From Pseudomonas sp. ICMP 561 (lineage in GTDB: Bacteria > Pseudomonadota > Gammaproteobacteria > Pseudomonadales > Pseudomonadaceae), in the NCBI RefSeq assembly GCF_002699985.1, contig NZ_LKBT01000012.1, positions 313,449-377,448 on the forward strand: a stretch of DNA of 64,000 bases. The letters run 5' to 3'. The translations under genes and the position numbers were made by a program. Every line of letters begins with the position of its first letter. The stretch's first letter is position 1. Positions 53,691-61,962 of this stretch are shown one piece after another. The notes beneath the pieces are model-generated. The model ran no database searches. It saw only the letters and a list, made by a program, of their open reading frames with translations, and had not been told where the DNA came from.

Positions 53691-54758
53691 TCAGAGAGTA
53701 GATTTGCCAATCACCTGCAGGCTCATGTGCTCAAGCAGCTTGTTCATATGAATGAACTGCGCAAAGCGCTTGTCCTGTGTCTGGCCGTGGAAAAAACGAT
53801 AGTAGATTTGCTGCACGATCCCGGCGAGACGGAACAATCCGTAGGTGTAGTAGAAATCGAAATTATCGATGCGGATGCCGGAACGTTCGGCGTAATAGTC
53901 GACGAATTGCTGTCGGGTGAGCATCCCCTGCGCGTGGCTGGGCTGACGCCGCATCAACTGCACCGGGGCCGGGTCGTCGGCCTGAATCCAGTAAGCCAGC
54001 GTGTTGCCCAGATCCATCAGCGGATCGCCAAGAGTGGTCATTTCCCAGTCCAGTACGCCAATGATCTGCATCGGGTTGGCGGGGTCGAGCAGCACGTTGT
54101 CGAAGCGATAGTCGTTGTGGACGATGGCGGGTAAAGGGTGGTCAGCAGGCATTTTATCCGAGAGCCATGCCTTGACCTGCGTCCACTCGGGCGCATCCGG
54201 AGTGCGGGCGTTGTCATAGCGATCCGTCCAGCCGCGAATCTGGCGCTCCACGTAGCCCTCGGGCTTGCCCAGGTCCCCCAGGCCGCAGGCTTGATAATCC
54301 ACGCGGTGCAATTCCACCAGGCGGTCAACGAAGCTCTTGCACAGGGTTTGGGTCTGGCTGGCATCCAGGTTCAGATCCGCTGGCAAGTCCGAACGCAGAA
54401 TGATGCCTTTAATTCGCTCCATTACATAGAATTCGGAACCGATCACTGACTCATCCACGCAGTGCAGATAAGCTTTCGGGCAGTATGGAAAGGCATCCTT
54501 GAGCTGGTTGATGATGCGGAATTCCCGCCCCATGTCATGGGCCGACCGGGCTTTGTGGCCGAAGGGCGGGCGTCGCAGTACGAACTCCTGATCAGGGTAC
54601 TGCAGCAGATACGTCAGGTTAGACGCGCCACCGGGAAACTGGCTGATGTGCGGTATCCCTTCAAGGCCGGGAATCTGCGCTTTCAGGTACGGGTCTATGA
54701 GCGCGGCATCCAGCTCTTCGCCTGCACGGATCTCTGTGGACTGGTCAGTAAGCGCCAT
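53691..54758 (-). CDS. Phosphotransferase family protein (ACAD10/APH-like kinase)
   Basis: 355 residues, aminoglycoside phosphotransferase (APH) fold of the ACAD10/11 N-terminal kinase type. Glycine-rich start 'QFPGGASNLTYLL', catalytic loop 'IVHNDYRFDNVLL' (HxDxxxxN) and metal Asp in 'GVLDWEMTTLGDPLMDLG'. Mammalian ACAD10/11 homologues phosphorylate 4-hydroxyacyl-CoAs so that they can enter beta-oxidation; that role is plausible here but not shown. It is the first gene of a pair with the SDR. Confidence 0.88.
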   Translation of the reverse strand: MALTDQSTEIRAGEELDAALIDPYLKAQIPGLEGIPHISQFPGGASNLTYLLQYPDQEFVLRRPPFGHKARSAHDMGREFRIINQLKDAFPYCPKAYLHCVDESVIGSEFYVMERIKGIILRSDLPADLNLDASQTQTLCKSFVDRLVELHRVDYQACGLGDLGKPEGYVERQIRGWTDRYDNARTPDAPEWTQVKAWLSDKMPADHPLPAIVHNDYRFDNVLLDPANPMQIIGVLDWEMTTLGDPLMDLGNTLAYWIQADDPAPVQLMRRQPSHAQGMLTRQQFVDYYAERSGIRIDNFDFYYTYGLFRLAGIVQQIYYRFFHGQTQDKRFAQFIHMNKLLEHMSLQVIGKSTL

Positions 54759-55068
54759 GCTTATCCCTTCTGCTTATTATGGTGCGCGTAGATCATTGAC
54801 TAATCGAATGTAGCTAACAATGTTCAAACTGTCTTATTGGCCGCCGTGTTGCCGGTTGATCATCGGTTTTGATGGAATTGATACTGTAGAAATAGCCTTG
54901 ATATCCCTGACCCCACGCCATCACGCAGCAAACGGGTGACCTGTAGGAGCTGCCGAAGGCTGCGATCGCGATGTATCAGGAGAAATGCTTCGCAGCCTTC
55001 GGCAGCTCCTACAGAAAATAATTAAAATCAGGTAGTTGTATTTTTATAGAAAACCAGAAAAAACAGCC
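54759..55068. repeat. Intergenic region with a long inverted REP-like pair
   Basis: Arms CTGTAGGAGCTGCCGAAGG.. at 54941-54966 and ..CCTTCGGCAGCTCCTACAG at 54987-55014 form a long hairpin with a short loop. The rest of the stretch holds the APH-like gene promoter and nothing else that I can name. Confidence 0.75.
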
Positions 55069-55102
55069 AAAAAAAACCGAAGCACGCAGGCTTCGGTTTT
55101 TC
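55069..55102 (-). terminator. Rho-independent terminator of the SCP2 gene
   Basis: The stem AACCGAAG / CTTCGGTT with an 8-nt loop is followed by eight U on the minus strand. A T-run on the plus side makes it potentially bidirectional. Confidence 0.88.
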
Positions 55103-55120
55103 ATGTTCAGGGCGCTGCAA

Positions 55121-55435
55121 TCAGGCCGGGAACAATTCGCTGAGCTTCATCGCCAGCATCATGTCGCCTTCAGCGCGCAGCTTGCCGCCCATGAACGCCT
55201 GCATGCCGTCGGTCTCGCCGCTGACAATACCTTCCAGCGTTTCGCCGTCCATCACCAGCGTGACCTGCGCATCAGGGTTTTCGCCTTCCTGCAGCTCGCA
55301 AGTGCTGTCTTTGACGATCAGCGAGAAATGTTTGTCTTCATCGATACGGAAGCCGAAAACCAGGTCCAGGCCAGCGGCGGCACTTGGGTTGAACTTGGCT
55401 TTCATGGCTTGAACGGCGTCGGCTACGGAGGTCAT
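55121..55435 (-). CDS. SCP2 sterol-carrier-domain protein
   Basis: 104 residues, a single SCP2 domain: 'VFGFRIDEDKHFSLIVKDSTCELQEGENPDAQVTLVMDGETLEGIVSGETDGMQAFMGGKLRAEGDMMLAMKL' is the full family core. Such proteins bind acyl chains in a hydrophobic tunnel. It lies 43 bp downstream of the histidine phosphatase gene, so they are probably cotranscribed, and near other acyl-CoA genes. Confidence 0.93.
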   Translation of the reverse strand: MTSVADAVQAMKAKFNPSAAAGLDLVFGFRIDEDKHFSLIVKDSTCELQEGENPDAQVTLVMDGETLEGIVSGETDGMQAFMGGKLRAEGDMMLAMKLSELFPA

Positions 55436-55478
55436 GGTTCGGTCCTTTCTAGTGGTTGTTCTGCAAGGTTTGCCTGGA

Positions 55479-56186
55479 TCACCGATAAGTGATGAGTTCC
55501 GGCGTATTGATTAGTTGCAAGTGTGCAAAATTGTTGAAGCCTGCCAGGGCAACCTCGTGACCACGAAATTTGAGGTGGCTGAACGAGGTGTTGACGATGT
55601 GCCAGTTGAGCTGGAAAGCCTGCTCGGCCGGCATTTGAGTAATCAGGTGGAGCAGGGCGGTAATGGTGCCGCCCGAGGTGAACACGGCAATATGTTCGCC
55701 GCGTTCAGCCCGCTCAAGTATTCGACGTAATCCAGCCTGAACCTGAGCAACAAATGCCTGCCAGCTCTGCAAGCCTTCATCGTCGTGGCTACCGCTGAGC
55801 CAGCGAGAGACGATCATTGAAAACAGGCGCTGAAACTCGGCACGGTGTTGAGCGGCATTACGCATCACATGCAACGCTTCGGGTTCGTTTTCAAGAGTGG
55901 GTAGCAGGGCGCGGATGACGGATTCAGCATCGAATTCATTGAACGCTGGATCGATTTCCAGTTTCGGGGCTTTCAGCCCGGCAGCATCAAGTTGACCCAG
56001 CGTCAGTTCGGCAGTGTGCTGCTGACGGCGCAAGCTGCCAGTGATACAGCGATCAAACCTGAAGTTGGTCCGGGCGATATGTGCACCGAGTAATTCTGAC
56101 TGACGAATGCCGATCGGCGACAGCACGTCGTAATCGTCGGCACCAAAGGATGCCTGTCCATGTCGTATCAGATAGATGCTGCCCAC
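55479..56186 (-). CDS. Histidine phosphatase family protein
   Basis: 235 residues from GTG 56186, just after a GGA-rich site; the frame is open 20 codons further but this part lacks a ribosome-binding site. The catalytic 'IYLIRHGQASFG' (RHG) opens the protein and the second His lies in 'EHIAVFTSGGTITALLHL'-like context (here the usual SHG is replaced by TSGG). It belongs to the branch-1 phosphoglycerate mutase-like clan. Substrate unknown. Confidence 0.85.
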   Translation of the reverse strand: MGSIYLIRHGQASFGADDYDVLSPIGIRQSELLGAHIARTNFRFDRCITGSLRRQQHTAELTLGQLDAAGLKAPKLEIDPAFNEFDAESVIRALLPTLENEPEALHVMRNAAQHRAEFQRLFSMIVSRWLSGSHDDEGLQSWQAFVAQVQAGLRRILERAERGEHIAVFTSGGTITALLHLITQMPAEQAFQLNWHIVNTSFSHLKFRGHEVALAGFNNFAHLQLINTPELITYR

Positions 56187-56378
56187 GTCCGTTTCCCGGT
56201 ACGTTGAAGTGTTTGCGAGGTTATGAGGATGCCTAAGGCGTGTCAATAAAAAAACATACGCTTGTTTGAATGGCCATTATGAAACGATTGGCGGCTGGTC
56301 GCCATCTGGTCGCACCGGTATGCTTGATCCATCCGCGACCCTTGAATGGTAAGGGCGCAATCCAAGTGAGGAGTCTCT

Positions 56379-57401
56379 GTGGAGTTTTTAGCCGATTACG
56401 CCAGCTTCCTGGCCAAAACGGTCACCCTGGTTGTCGCTATCGTCATTGTGCTGGTGGCTATTGCTTCTATGCGCGGCAAAGGTCGCCGTCGGTCAGCCGG
56501 GCAGTTGCAAGTCACCAAACTCAACGATTTTTACAAAGCCCTGCGTGAGCGTCTTGAGCAATCCTTGCTGGACAAGGATCGTCTCAAGGCGCTGCGTAAA
56601 GAGCAGGCCAAAAGTCTCAAGAAAGACAAGAAGCAGGCCGAGCCCAAGTCCCGCGTCTACGTGCTGGACTTCGATGGCGATATCAAGGCTTCTGCCACTG
56701 AAAGCCTGCGTCACGAGATTACAGCGCTGTTGACCCTGGCCACCGACAAGGACGAAGTGGTTCTGCGCCTGGAAAGCGGCGGTGGCATGGTTCACAGCTA
56801 TGGCCTGGCCTCTTCGCAACTGGCCCGCATTCGTCAGGCCGGTATCCCGCTGACCATTTGTATCGACAAAGTGGCAGCCAGCGGTGGTTACATGATGGCG
56901 TGCATCGGAGACAAGATCATCAGCGCGCCTTTCGCCATTCTGGGTTCGATTGGCGTTGTCGCGCAGTTGCCTAACGTCAATCGTCTACTCAAAAAACATG
57001 ACATCGACTTCGAAGTGCTGACCGCTGGTGAGTACAAGCGCACCTTGACTGTGTTTGGCGAAAACACCGAAAAAGGCCGTGAGAAATTTCAACAGGATCT
57101 GGACATCACCCACGACCTGTTCAAAAACTTCGTTGCCAATTACCGTCCGCAACTGGCCATTGATGAAGTGGCCACCGGCGAGGTATGGCTGGGCGTTGCA
57201 GCACTCGATAAGCAGTTGGTCGATGAGCTCAAGACCAGCGACGAGTACATCGGTGAGCGCGCCAAGACCGCTGAAGTGTTCCACTTGCATTATGTGCAGC
57301 GTAAAAGCCTGCAAGAGCGCATGGGCATGGCTGCGGCCGGTTCAGTGGACCGACTCCTGCTGGGCTGGTGGAGTCGTCTGACTCAGCAGCGCTTCTGGTA
57401 A
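56379..57401 (+). CDS. sohB: SohB-type inner-membrane signal peptide peptidase
   Basis: 340 residues from a GTG start. One N-terminal transmembrane helix (about 10-30), a basic Lys-rich linker, then peptidase S49 with 'SRVYVLDFDGDIKASATESLRHEI', 'LRLESGGGMVHSYGLASSQLARI', catalytic Ser in 'VAASGGYMMACIGD', and 'FAILGSIGVVAQLPN'. SohB is a periplasm-facing protease related to SppA that degrades signal peptides or membrane stubs. It is divergent from the histidine phosphatase and ends in a strong terminator. Confidence 0.94.
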   Translation: MEFLADYASFLAKTVTLVVAIVIVLVAIASMRGKGRRRSAGQLQVTKLNDFYKALRERLEQSLLDKDRLKALRKEQAKSLKKDKKQAEPKSRVYVLDFDGDIKASATESLRHEITALLTLATDKDEVVLRLESGGGMVHSYGLASSQLARIRQAGIPLTICIDKVAASGGYMMACIGDKIISAPFAILGSIGVVAQLPNVNRLLKKHDIDFEVLTAGEYKRTLTVFGENTEKGREKFQQDLDITHDLFKNFVANYRPQLAIDEVATGEVWLGVAALDKQLVDELKTSDEYIGERAKTAEVFHLHYVQRKSLQERMGMAAAGSVDRLLLGWWSRLTQQRFW

Positions 57402-57409
57402 AACCTTCG

Positions 57410-57441
57410 AGCGCCGCCTGCAATTGCAGGCGGCGCTTTTT
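57410..57441 (+). terminator. Rho-independent terminator of sohB
   Basis: A 28-bp palindrome AGCGCCGCCTGCAA / TTGCAGGCGGCGCT, fully paired apart from a minimal loop, followed by a T-rich tail. Confidence 0.95.
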
Positions 57442-57541
57442 ATTGTCTCGAATAAATCAACGCGCGGTATTTATACAGGCCACTCTGCAGCGCTACATCG
57501 ACAAGACTGGCAGTCTCTTTGCAATAAGGAAATTGCCCAAA

Positions 57542-60500
57542 ATGCCGACACCTGTCGATTACCTAGCCAACAACCCGATACTGGACACCTTCGTCACCGA
57601 TCATGGGGCTGTCATCAAAGGCCCGGCGAGCTTTGCCCGGGAGCTGATCAAGGCTCACGCCACTCGATTCTGGGCGATGGACATTGATCCGGACGCCATT
57701 TGCCTGACAACACTTCGTTTCAACTCGCCGCCCGCTACCGCTCCTTACCCTGCAGTTGTGCAGAAGTCGCTGACGCTGACTGAGGCGCTGCTAAGTCATA
57801 TACAGCGTCGTTCAGGTTTGTTCAGGTTACTGGATGCCGTCCAGACCTGGAGGCCTGGCGGCATTGCCTTGAAACGAGTCGAGACTCTGCTACCGAATTT
57901 CACGGTGCGCACTTATGAAGGTCTTTACAAACGAACCACGCCACAGCGCTATGACGCTTCAACTCACCTCAGTATCAGCCCTGACCAGTTCAAGCAGTTC
58001 GTCAAAGAAACGGACCTGCGCACCCTCTACAGCCATTACATCGAGCAGTTGCTCTCGGCCCATGCTCAGTCTTTTCCGGTCCTGGCTAAAGCAGCCTTTA
58101 TCAAAGCCGCTTTCCTGCAGGTGCGTGAAAAAACATTGAGCGAGGTTGACTGGCAACTGGCACTTGAGTCCGCGGGCTTTACGGCAGCACAGCGTTGGGA
58201 AACGCTCACCCCGGCCAAGCTTGCCGAGCAGTTTCGAGTAGCAAGTCATATTGTCGTTTCACCGTTGAAAGTCCATCACTACACCGCTACCGACATCCTG
58301 CTGATCAAGAACAAACGCAGTCACCGCACGCTGCTGTATATCCCTGGAAATTCATCGCCCCTGCAGGGTTTTGAAAATGAAAGCAAACTCTCGTATTGGC
58401 TGGCGACCCAATGCCGCGAACCCGCCAAGCGTCTGGCCCTGGCGGCGCATTTTCAAGAGCGGGACGACAGCGACGGGTTGTTCCTGAGTGGTTTGTATAC
58501 GGCCCTGGAGGGTGTTGCTGCCTATCCGCACTGGCTTAACAGAGCGACCGGCAGCTGGCCGCCGCACCAATATGTGCATGCGGGCAAACAGATTGTCGGC
58601 GATCCCTTTGACGCCGTGCGTGACAGTTTGCAAGCGCGCTTGAGGGCTGACGCCAGGTCGGTTATCCATACCCGAAGCGACGCGCATCTGGAGGGATTGG
58701 CCGAAGGCCTGACGCGCAGTCTGGTGTTTACAGGGTTGATCGCGCTGATGGTGCCTGAGGCTGTGCCGTTCATTATCGGTCTTTCCACCACGTTGATCGG
58801 CGTGGGAGCGGTTCAGGCACATCAGGGCAAAACCTTTGAAGAGCGCAAACGAGCAGCGCAGCGCATCGAATTTGGCGTCTTCAATGCGCTGCCATTGGCC
58901 GCGGAAGGCTTTGTCAAAGTCGCTGTCGATTTGTCCGATGCAACATCAACCATTGAGCCGCTGACTGTTGTCGATGAGACAGAGTCATTCGCCGGGCAAA
59001 GCGCAGTGCCTGGGAGCGGGCCGCGTCTGCGCTTCGAAATGGCGCCTCCCAATCTGCGATCACTGGATTCCGGCCTGCGTCAGTCCTTGAAATCATTCGA
59101 GGCACCGCCCGCGTCATTGCTGGGCGAGCCGACTGTGCATGGGCCCAATGGCATGCTGGATATCCACTATGCAGATGGGCATTACTTCGTGGCGATTCAT
59201 GACAAGGCTTACGAAGTTTGCTGGGAGCAGTCTGCGCGTCAGTGGCGTATTACTGCTCCGGATGGAACGGGCAGGGTTGGCCCTTTCATCAAGCAGCTGG
59301 ACACCGATCAGTGGGACATTGATCTCGGTGGCCTTAAAGGTGGAATGGACGACAGCGCAGTCTCTGGCGCCAGTTCGGGCATGCCTCAGGCTTCATTGCA
59401 CCAACAGGTCAAGGCGCTTTATCCCGGCTTCACCTCGCAGCAGACCGCTGAGTTTATTGGCGGCCTACGCGCCAGCGGTACTTCAATCGAGATACAGCTG
59501 GCCCGACTGTCGATGGACTTTCAGGCGCTGGACCGCAGCCTTGAGCGCTGGGTCAACGGCCCGGTGGGCTGGCGACCGGTGACTGAAACCCATTCGATAC
59601 CAGTATCCAGCATGTCCCGGCGCAATGCGGCTGACATCATCAAGCGCTGCTGGCAGCGCCAAACACCGGTCACGGGTGTTGCTGCCCGGCATCTCGATGG
59701 CTATATGATCGACCTGTCTGGTCTGGTGATTGGCGATCTGCCTTATCTGCCCGGCGACTTCAGCCATGTCACGGCTATTAACGTTTCGCGCACTTATATG
59801 TCGCAACAGTCGGTGAGCGCTCTGGTCGCTAAATGCCCCGGACTGAGCTGGCTGAATGCCGAAAACAACTTCCTGTCAGTAATACCCGCAGGTATTCGCA
59901 ATCTGCGACACCTGACTCGTCTGACTCTTGCCAACAACCGCATCGTGCTCACTGCCGACATGGTGCAAACGCTCAGGCGTCTGCCTAACCTGCGGTTGCT
60001 CAACCTTGAACGAAATCCCATAGGGCCGCTGCTTGATGTCCGGGGCATGCCGCAACTGCTCAATCTTTTTCTGCGCGGGACCGGCCTTGTGGACGCTCCG
60101 GTCGGCGTGTTTGATATTCCCGGTCTGGTGGCACTGGACCTGCGCGGCAATCAGATTACGACGCTGCCTGAGTCCTTCTTCGAAATGCCCGGCGCTGCCG
60201 ATCACACGCTGCTGGACGGCAATCCTCTTTCCATTGGCACCCGAATCCGTATCGGTACGGTTGGCGGCCCGATGGTTTTTACTGAAGTGGCCGACAACGT
60301 AGAGTTCTGGCTGGCTCAGACGCCGGCGATGGAGCGTGTGCATCGGCGAGCCATATGGAGTCTGTTCTGGAGCGAGATGCATGCCGATGACTTCTTTGAA
60401 ATTATCTCGCGCTTGCAGGGCTCGGCAGATTTCAGCTTGAGTCGTGCAGCCGTCACGCAAAGGGTCTGGGATCTTCTGGAGGCGGGCGCCGAAGATGACC

Positions 60501-61159
60501 TTTTGCGCTCCAGACTGATCGCGATGGCGGCGTTCCCTGAAACCTGCGTCGATGGTGCGGCCGTGATTTTCAGCAACATGGAACTGGAGGTCCTTGTCAG
60601 TCGCGCCCGCTCATTGGCAACTGGCGGGAGAGAAGGTCCGCAATTGCTGAAGCTGTTACGGGGGCTGTTTCGTCTTGAAGAAGTCGATGGTCTTGCGCGC
60701 CTGGATGCCGCCGCACGTGTCGGCTTCACCGAGGAGGTTGAAGTGCAGTTGGCTTATCGTGTCGGCCTTGCCAGTCGCCTGGAGTTACCGATCAACTCCC
60801 GCACCATGCAGTTTTCCACCTCCGCGGACGTTACCGATGATGCGCTGAACAGGGCTGAGCAATCCGTGTTGAGCCGTGAAACGCCCGAGGAACTGACTGC
60901 CTTTGCCATAAGACGTGATTTCTGGATTGATCACTTGAAACGCCAGTACGCCGCTGAGTTTGCAGCCTGTCAGCGGGCCACTGCATTGCGTATGGAGGCC
61001 CTTGATGATCTACAGAGCGAACGCCCCATGTCGGACGCGGATTACAAAGATGAGGCGGACGCGATTATGAAACAGCGGCAGCGAGATGAAGAGGAGCTGA
61101 TGACACAATTGACCCAGGCGGAGTGGGTGGGAGGAGGTCTTGTAGCCAATGGGGTGTGA
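57542..61159 (+). CDS. Giant LRR protein with NEL-type E3 ubiquitin ligase domain
   Basis: 1205 residues from the ATG at 57542 (AAGGAAA upstream); earlier in-frame codons overlap the sohB terminator. The N-terminal ~480 residues look like the dermonecrotic-toxin-like DUF6543 region of Pseudomonas NEL proteins, with a hydrophobic stretch at about 385-420 (SLVFTGLIALMVPEAVPFII). Leucine-rich repeats at about 765-885 (LTRLTLANNRIVL, LRLLNLERNPIG, LVALDLRGNQITTLP) precede the C-terminal NEL domain. The catalytic Cys is C1002 in 'PETCVDGAAVIFSNME', matching the CxD motif of IpaH/SspH ligases; the Arg after that Asp is Gly here. It probably ubiquitinates host proteins after secretion. It is monocistronic. 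Confidence 0.85.
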   Translation: MPTPVDYLANNPILDTFVTDHGAVIKGPASFARELIKAHATRFWAMDIDPDAICLTTLRFNSPPATAPYPAVVQKSLTLTEALLSHIQRRSGLFRLLDAVQTWRPGGIALKRVETLLPNFTVRTYEGLYKRTTPQRYDASTHLSISPDQFKQFVKETDLRTLYSHYIEQLLSAHAQSFPVLAKAAFIKAAFLQVREKTLSEVDWQLALESAGFTAAQRWETLTPAKLAEQFRVASHIVVSPLKVHHYTATDILLIKNKRSHRTLLYIPGNSSPLQGFENESKLSYWLATQCREPAKRLALAAHFQERDDSDGLFLSGLYTALEGVAAYPHWLNRATGSWPPHQYVHAGKQIVGDPFDAVRDSLQARLRADARSVIHTRSDAHLEGLAEGLTRSLVFTGLIALMVPEAVPFIIGLSTTLIGVGAVQAHQGKTFEERKRAAQRIEFGVFNALPLAAEGFVKVAVDLSDATSTIEPLTVVDETESFAGQSAVPGSGPRLRFEMAPPNLRSLDSGLRQSLKSFEAPPASLLGEPTVHGPNGMLDIHYADGHYFVAIHDKAYEVCWEQSARQWRITAPDGTGRVGPFIKQLDTDQWDIDLGGLKGGMDDSAVSGASSGMPQASLHQQVKALYPGFTSQQTAEFIGGLRASGTSIEIQLARLSMDFQALDRSLERWVNGPVGWRPVTETHSIPVSSMSRRNAADIIKRCWQRQTPVTGVAARHLDGYMIDLSGLVIGDLPYLPGDFSHVTAINVSRTYMSQQSVSALVAKCPGLSWLNAENNFLSVIPAGIRNLRHLTRLTLANNRIVLTADMVQTLRRLPNLRLLNLERNPIGPLLDVRGMPQLLNLFLRGTGLVDAPVGVFDIPGLVALDLRGNQITTLPESFFEMPGAADHTLLDGNPLSIGTRIRIGTVGGPMVFTEVADNVEFWLAQTPAMERVHRRAIWSLFWSEMHADDFFEIISRLQGSADFSLSRAAVTQRVWDLLEAGAEDDLLRSRLIAMAAFPETCVDGAAVIFSNMELEVLVSRARSLATGGREGPQLLKLLRGLFRLEEVDGLARLDAAARVGFTEEVEVQLAYRVGLASRLELPINSRTMQFSTSADVTDDALNRAEQSVLSRETPEELTAFAIRRDFWIDHLKRQYAAEFAACQRATALRMEALDDLQSERPMSDADYKDEADAIMKQRQRDEEELMTQLTQAEWVGGGLVANGV

Positions 61160-61413
61160 CGACGCGGGACTGTCTTTAGCCGGGAAGGGGCCCATACAGT
61201 CGCTGAATTGGTGTCGTCAAAAAGGTATCTTTCCCAAACAAAATGCAATCACCTGACCTGGAATGCTTTTCTGTAGGAGCTGACGAGCAATGCGAGGCTG
61301 CGATGGCGTCCTGCCTGAGACACCGCCATCGCGGCCTCGCGGTGCTCGTGCGCTCCTACAGATCGTCGTGTCGGACATACCAGGCACTACAGCCCCCCCA
61401 ATAATCAGCTGTA
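61160..61413. repeat. Intergenic region with inverted REP-like arms
   Basis: CTGTAGGAGC-type arms at 61271-61280 and 61352-61361 bracket imperfectly paired GCGAGGCTGCGATGGCG-type sequences, giving one long hairpin of about 90 bp between the convergent NEL gene and DUF934 gene. No gene is seen here. Confidence 0.7.
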
Positions 61414-61448
61414 TTAAAAAGCCCAGGCTGGAAATCCAGACCTGGGCT
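61414..61448 (-). terminator. Rho-independent terminator of the cysI-DUF934 unit
   Basis: On the minus strand the stem GCCCAGGTCTGG / CCAGCCTGGGC (one bulge) is followed by five U, 20 bp after the DUF934 stop. Confidence 0.88.
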
Positions 61449-61467
61449 TGATCGTGCAACGAAAGAC

Positions 61468-61962
61468 TTAACGTCTGCGGAACAACGGCAGTGGCTCGTC
61501 GGTTGCAGCCTGATACGTCACCGAAAAGTCCTTCAAGCCTTCGAGAGCTTCGTAGGGATCTTTGTCAGCGCGAATCGCGAATGCATCGAAGCCGCAGCGA
61601 TGCAGGTAAAACAGTTGATCACGCAGTACGTCGCCGATAGCGCGCAGTTCACCCTTGTAGCCATAACGATCACGCAGCAGGCGGGCGTTGGAGTAGCTGC
61701 GTCCGTCGGTGAAGGCCGGGAAGTTCAGGGCGATGACCTGAAACTTGTCGACATCAGCACCGATTTCTTCAGCTTCTTCATCGCTGTCCAGCCAGACACC
61801 CAGGCCGCCGTCACGGGCAGCCAGGGCGTGACCGTGCTCGCGCCACAGCGAAAGCGGGACGATCAGGTCGTCACAATTGGACAACTCATCAAAAGACGTT
61901 TCCTTGGGCAGCAAGTGCCAGGTTTCATCGATGACTTCGTTATTCTTAATTATTCGCTGCAT
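61468..61962 (-). CDS. DUF934 protein linked to sulfite reductase
   Basis: 164 residues from the ATG at 61962, with AAGGAG 7 nt upstream; the site lies inside the end of cysI, whose stop is at 61946, so translation is coupled. DUF934 wording: 'VPLSLWREHGHALAARDGGLGVWLDSDEEAEEI', 'VIALNFPAFTDGRSYSNARLLRDRYGYKGELRAIGDVLRDQLFYLHRCGFDAF'. The family is nearly always next to nitrite/sulfite reductase genes and is thought to assist assimilatory sulfite reduction; its chemistry is unproven. Confidence 0.92.
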   Translation of the reverse strand: MQRIIKNNEVIDETWHLLPKETSFDELSNCDDLIVPLSLWREHGHALAARDGGLGVWLDSDEEAEEIGADVDKFQVIALNFPAFTDGRSYSNARLLRDRYGYKGELRAIGDVLRDQLFYLHRCGFDAFAIRADKDPYEALEGLKDFSVTYQAATDEPLPLFRRR

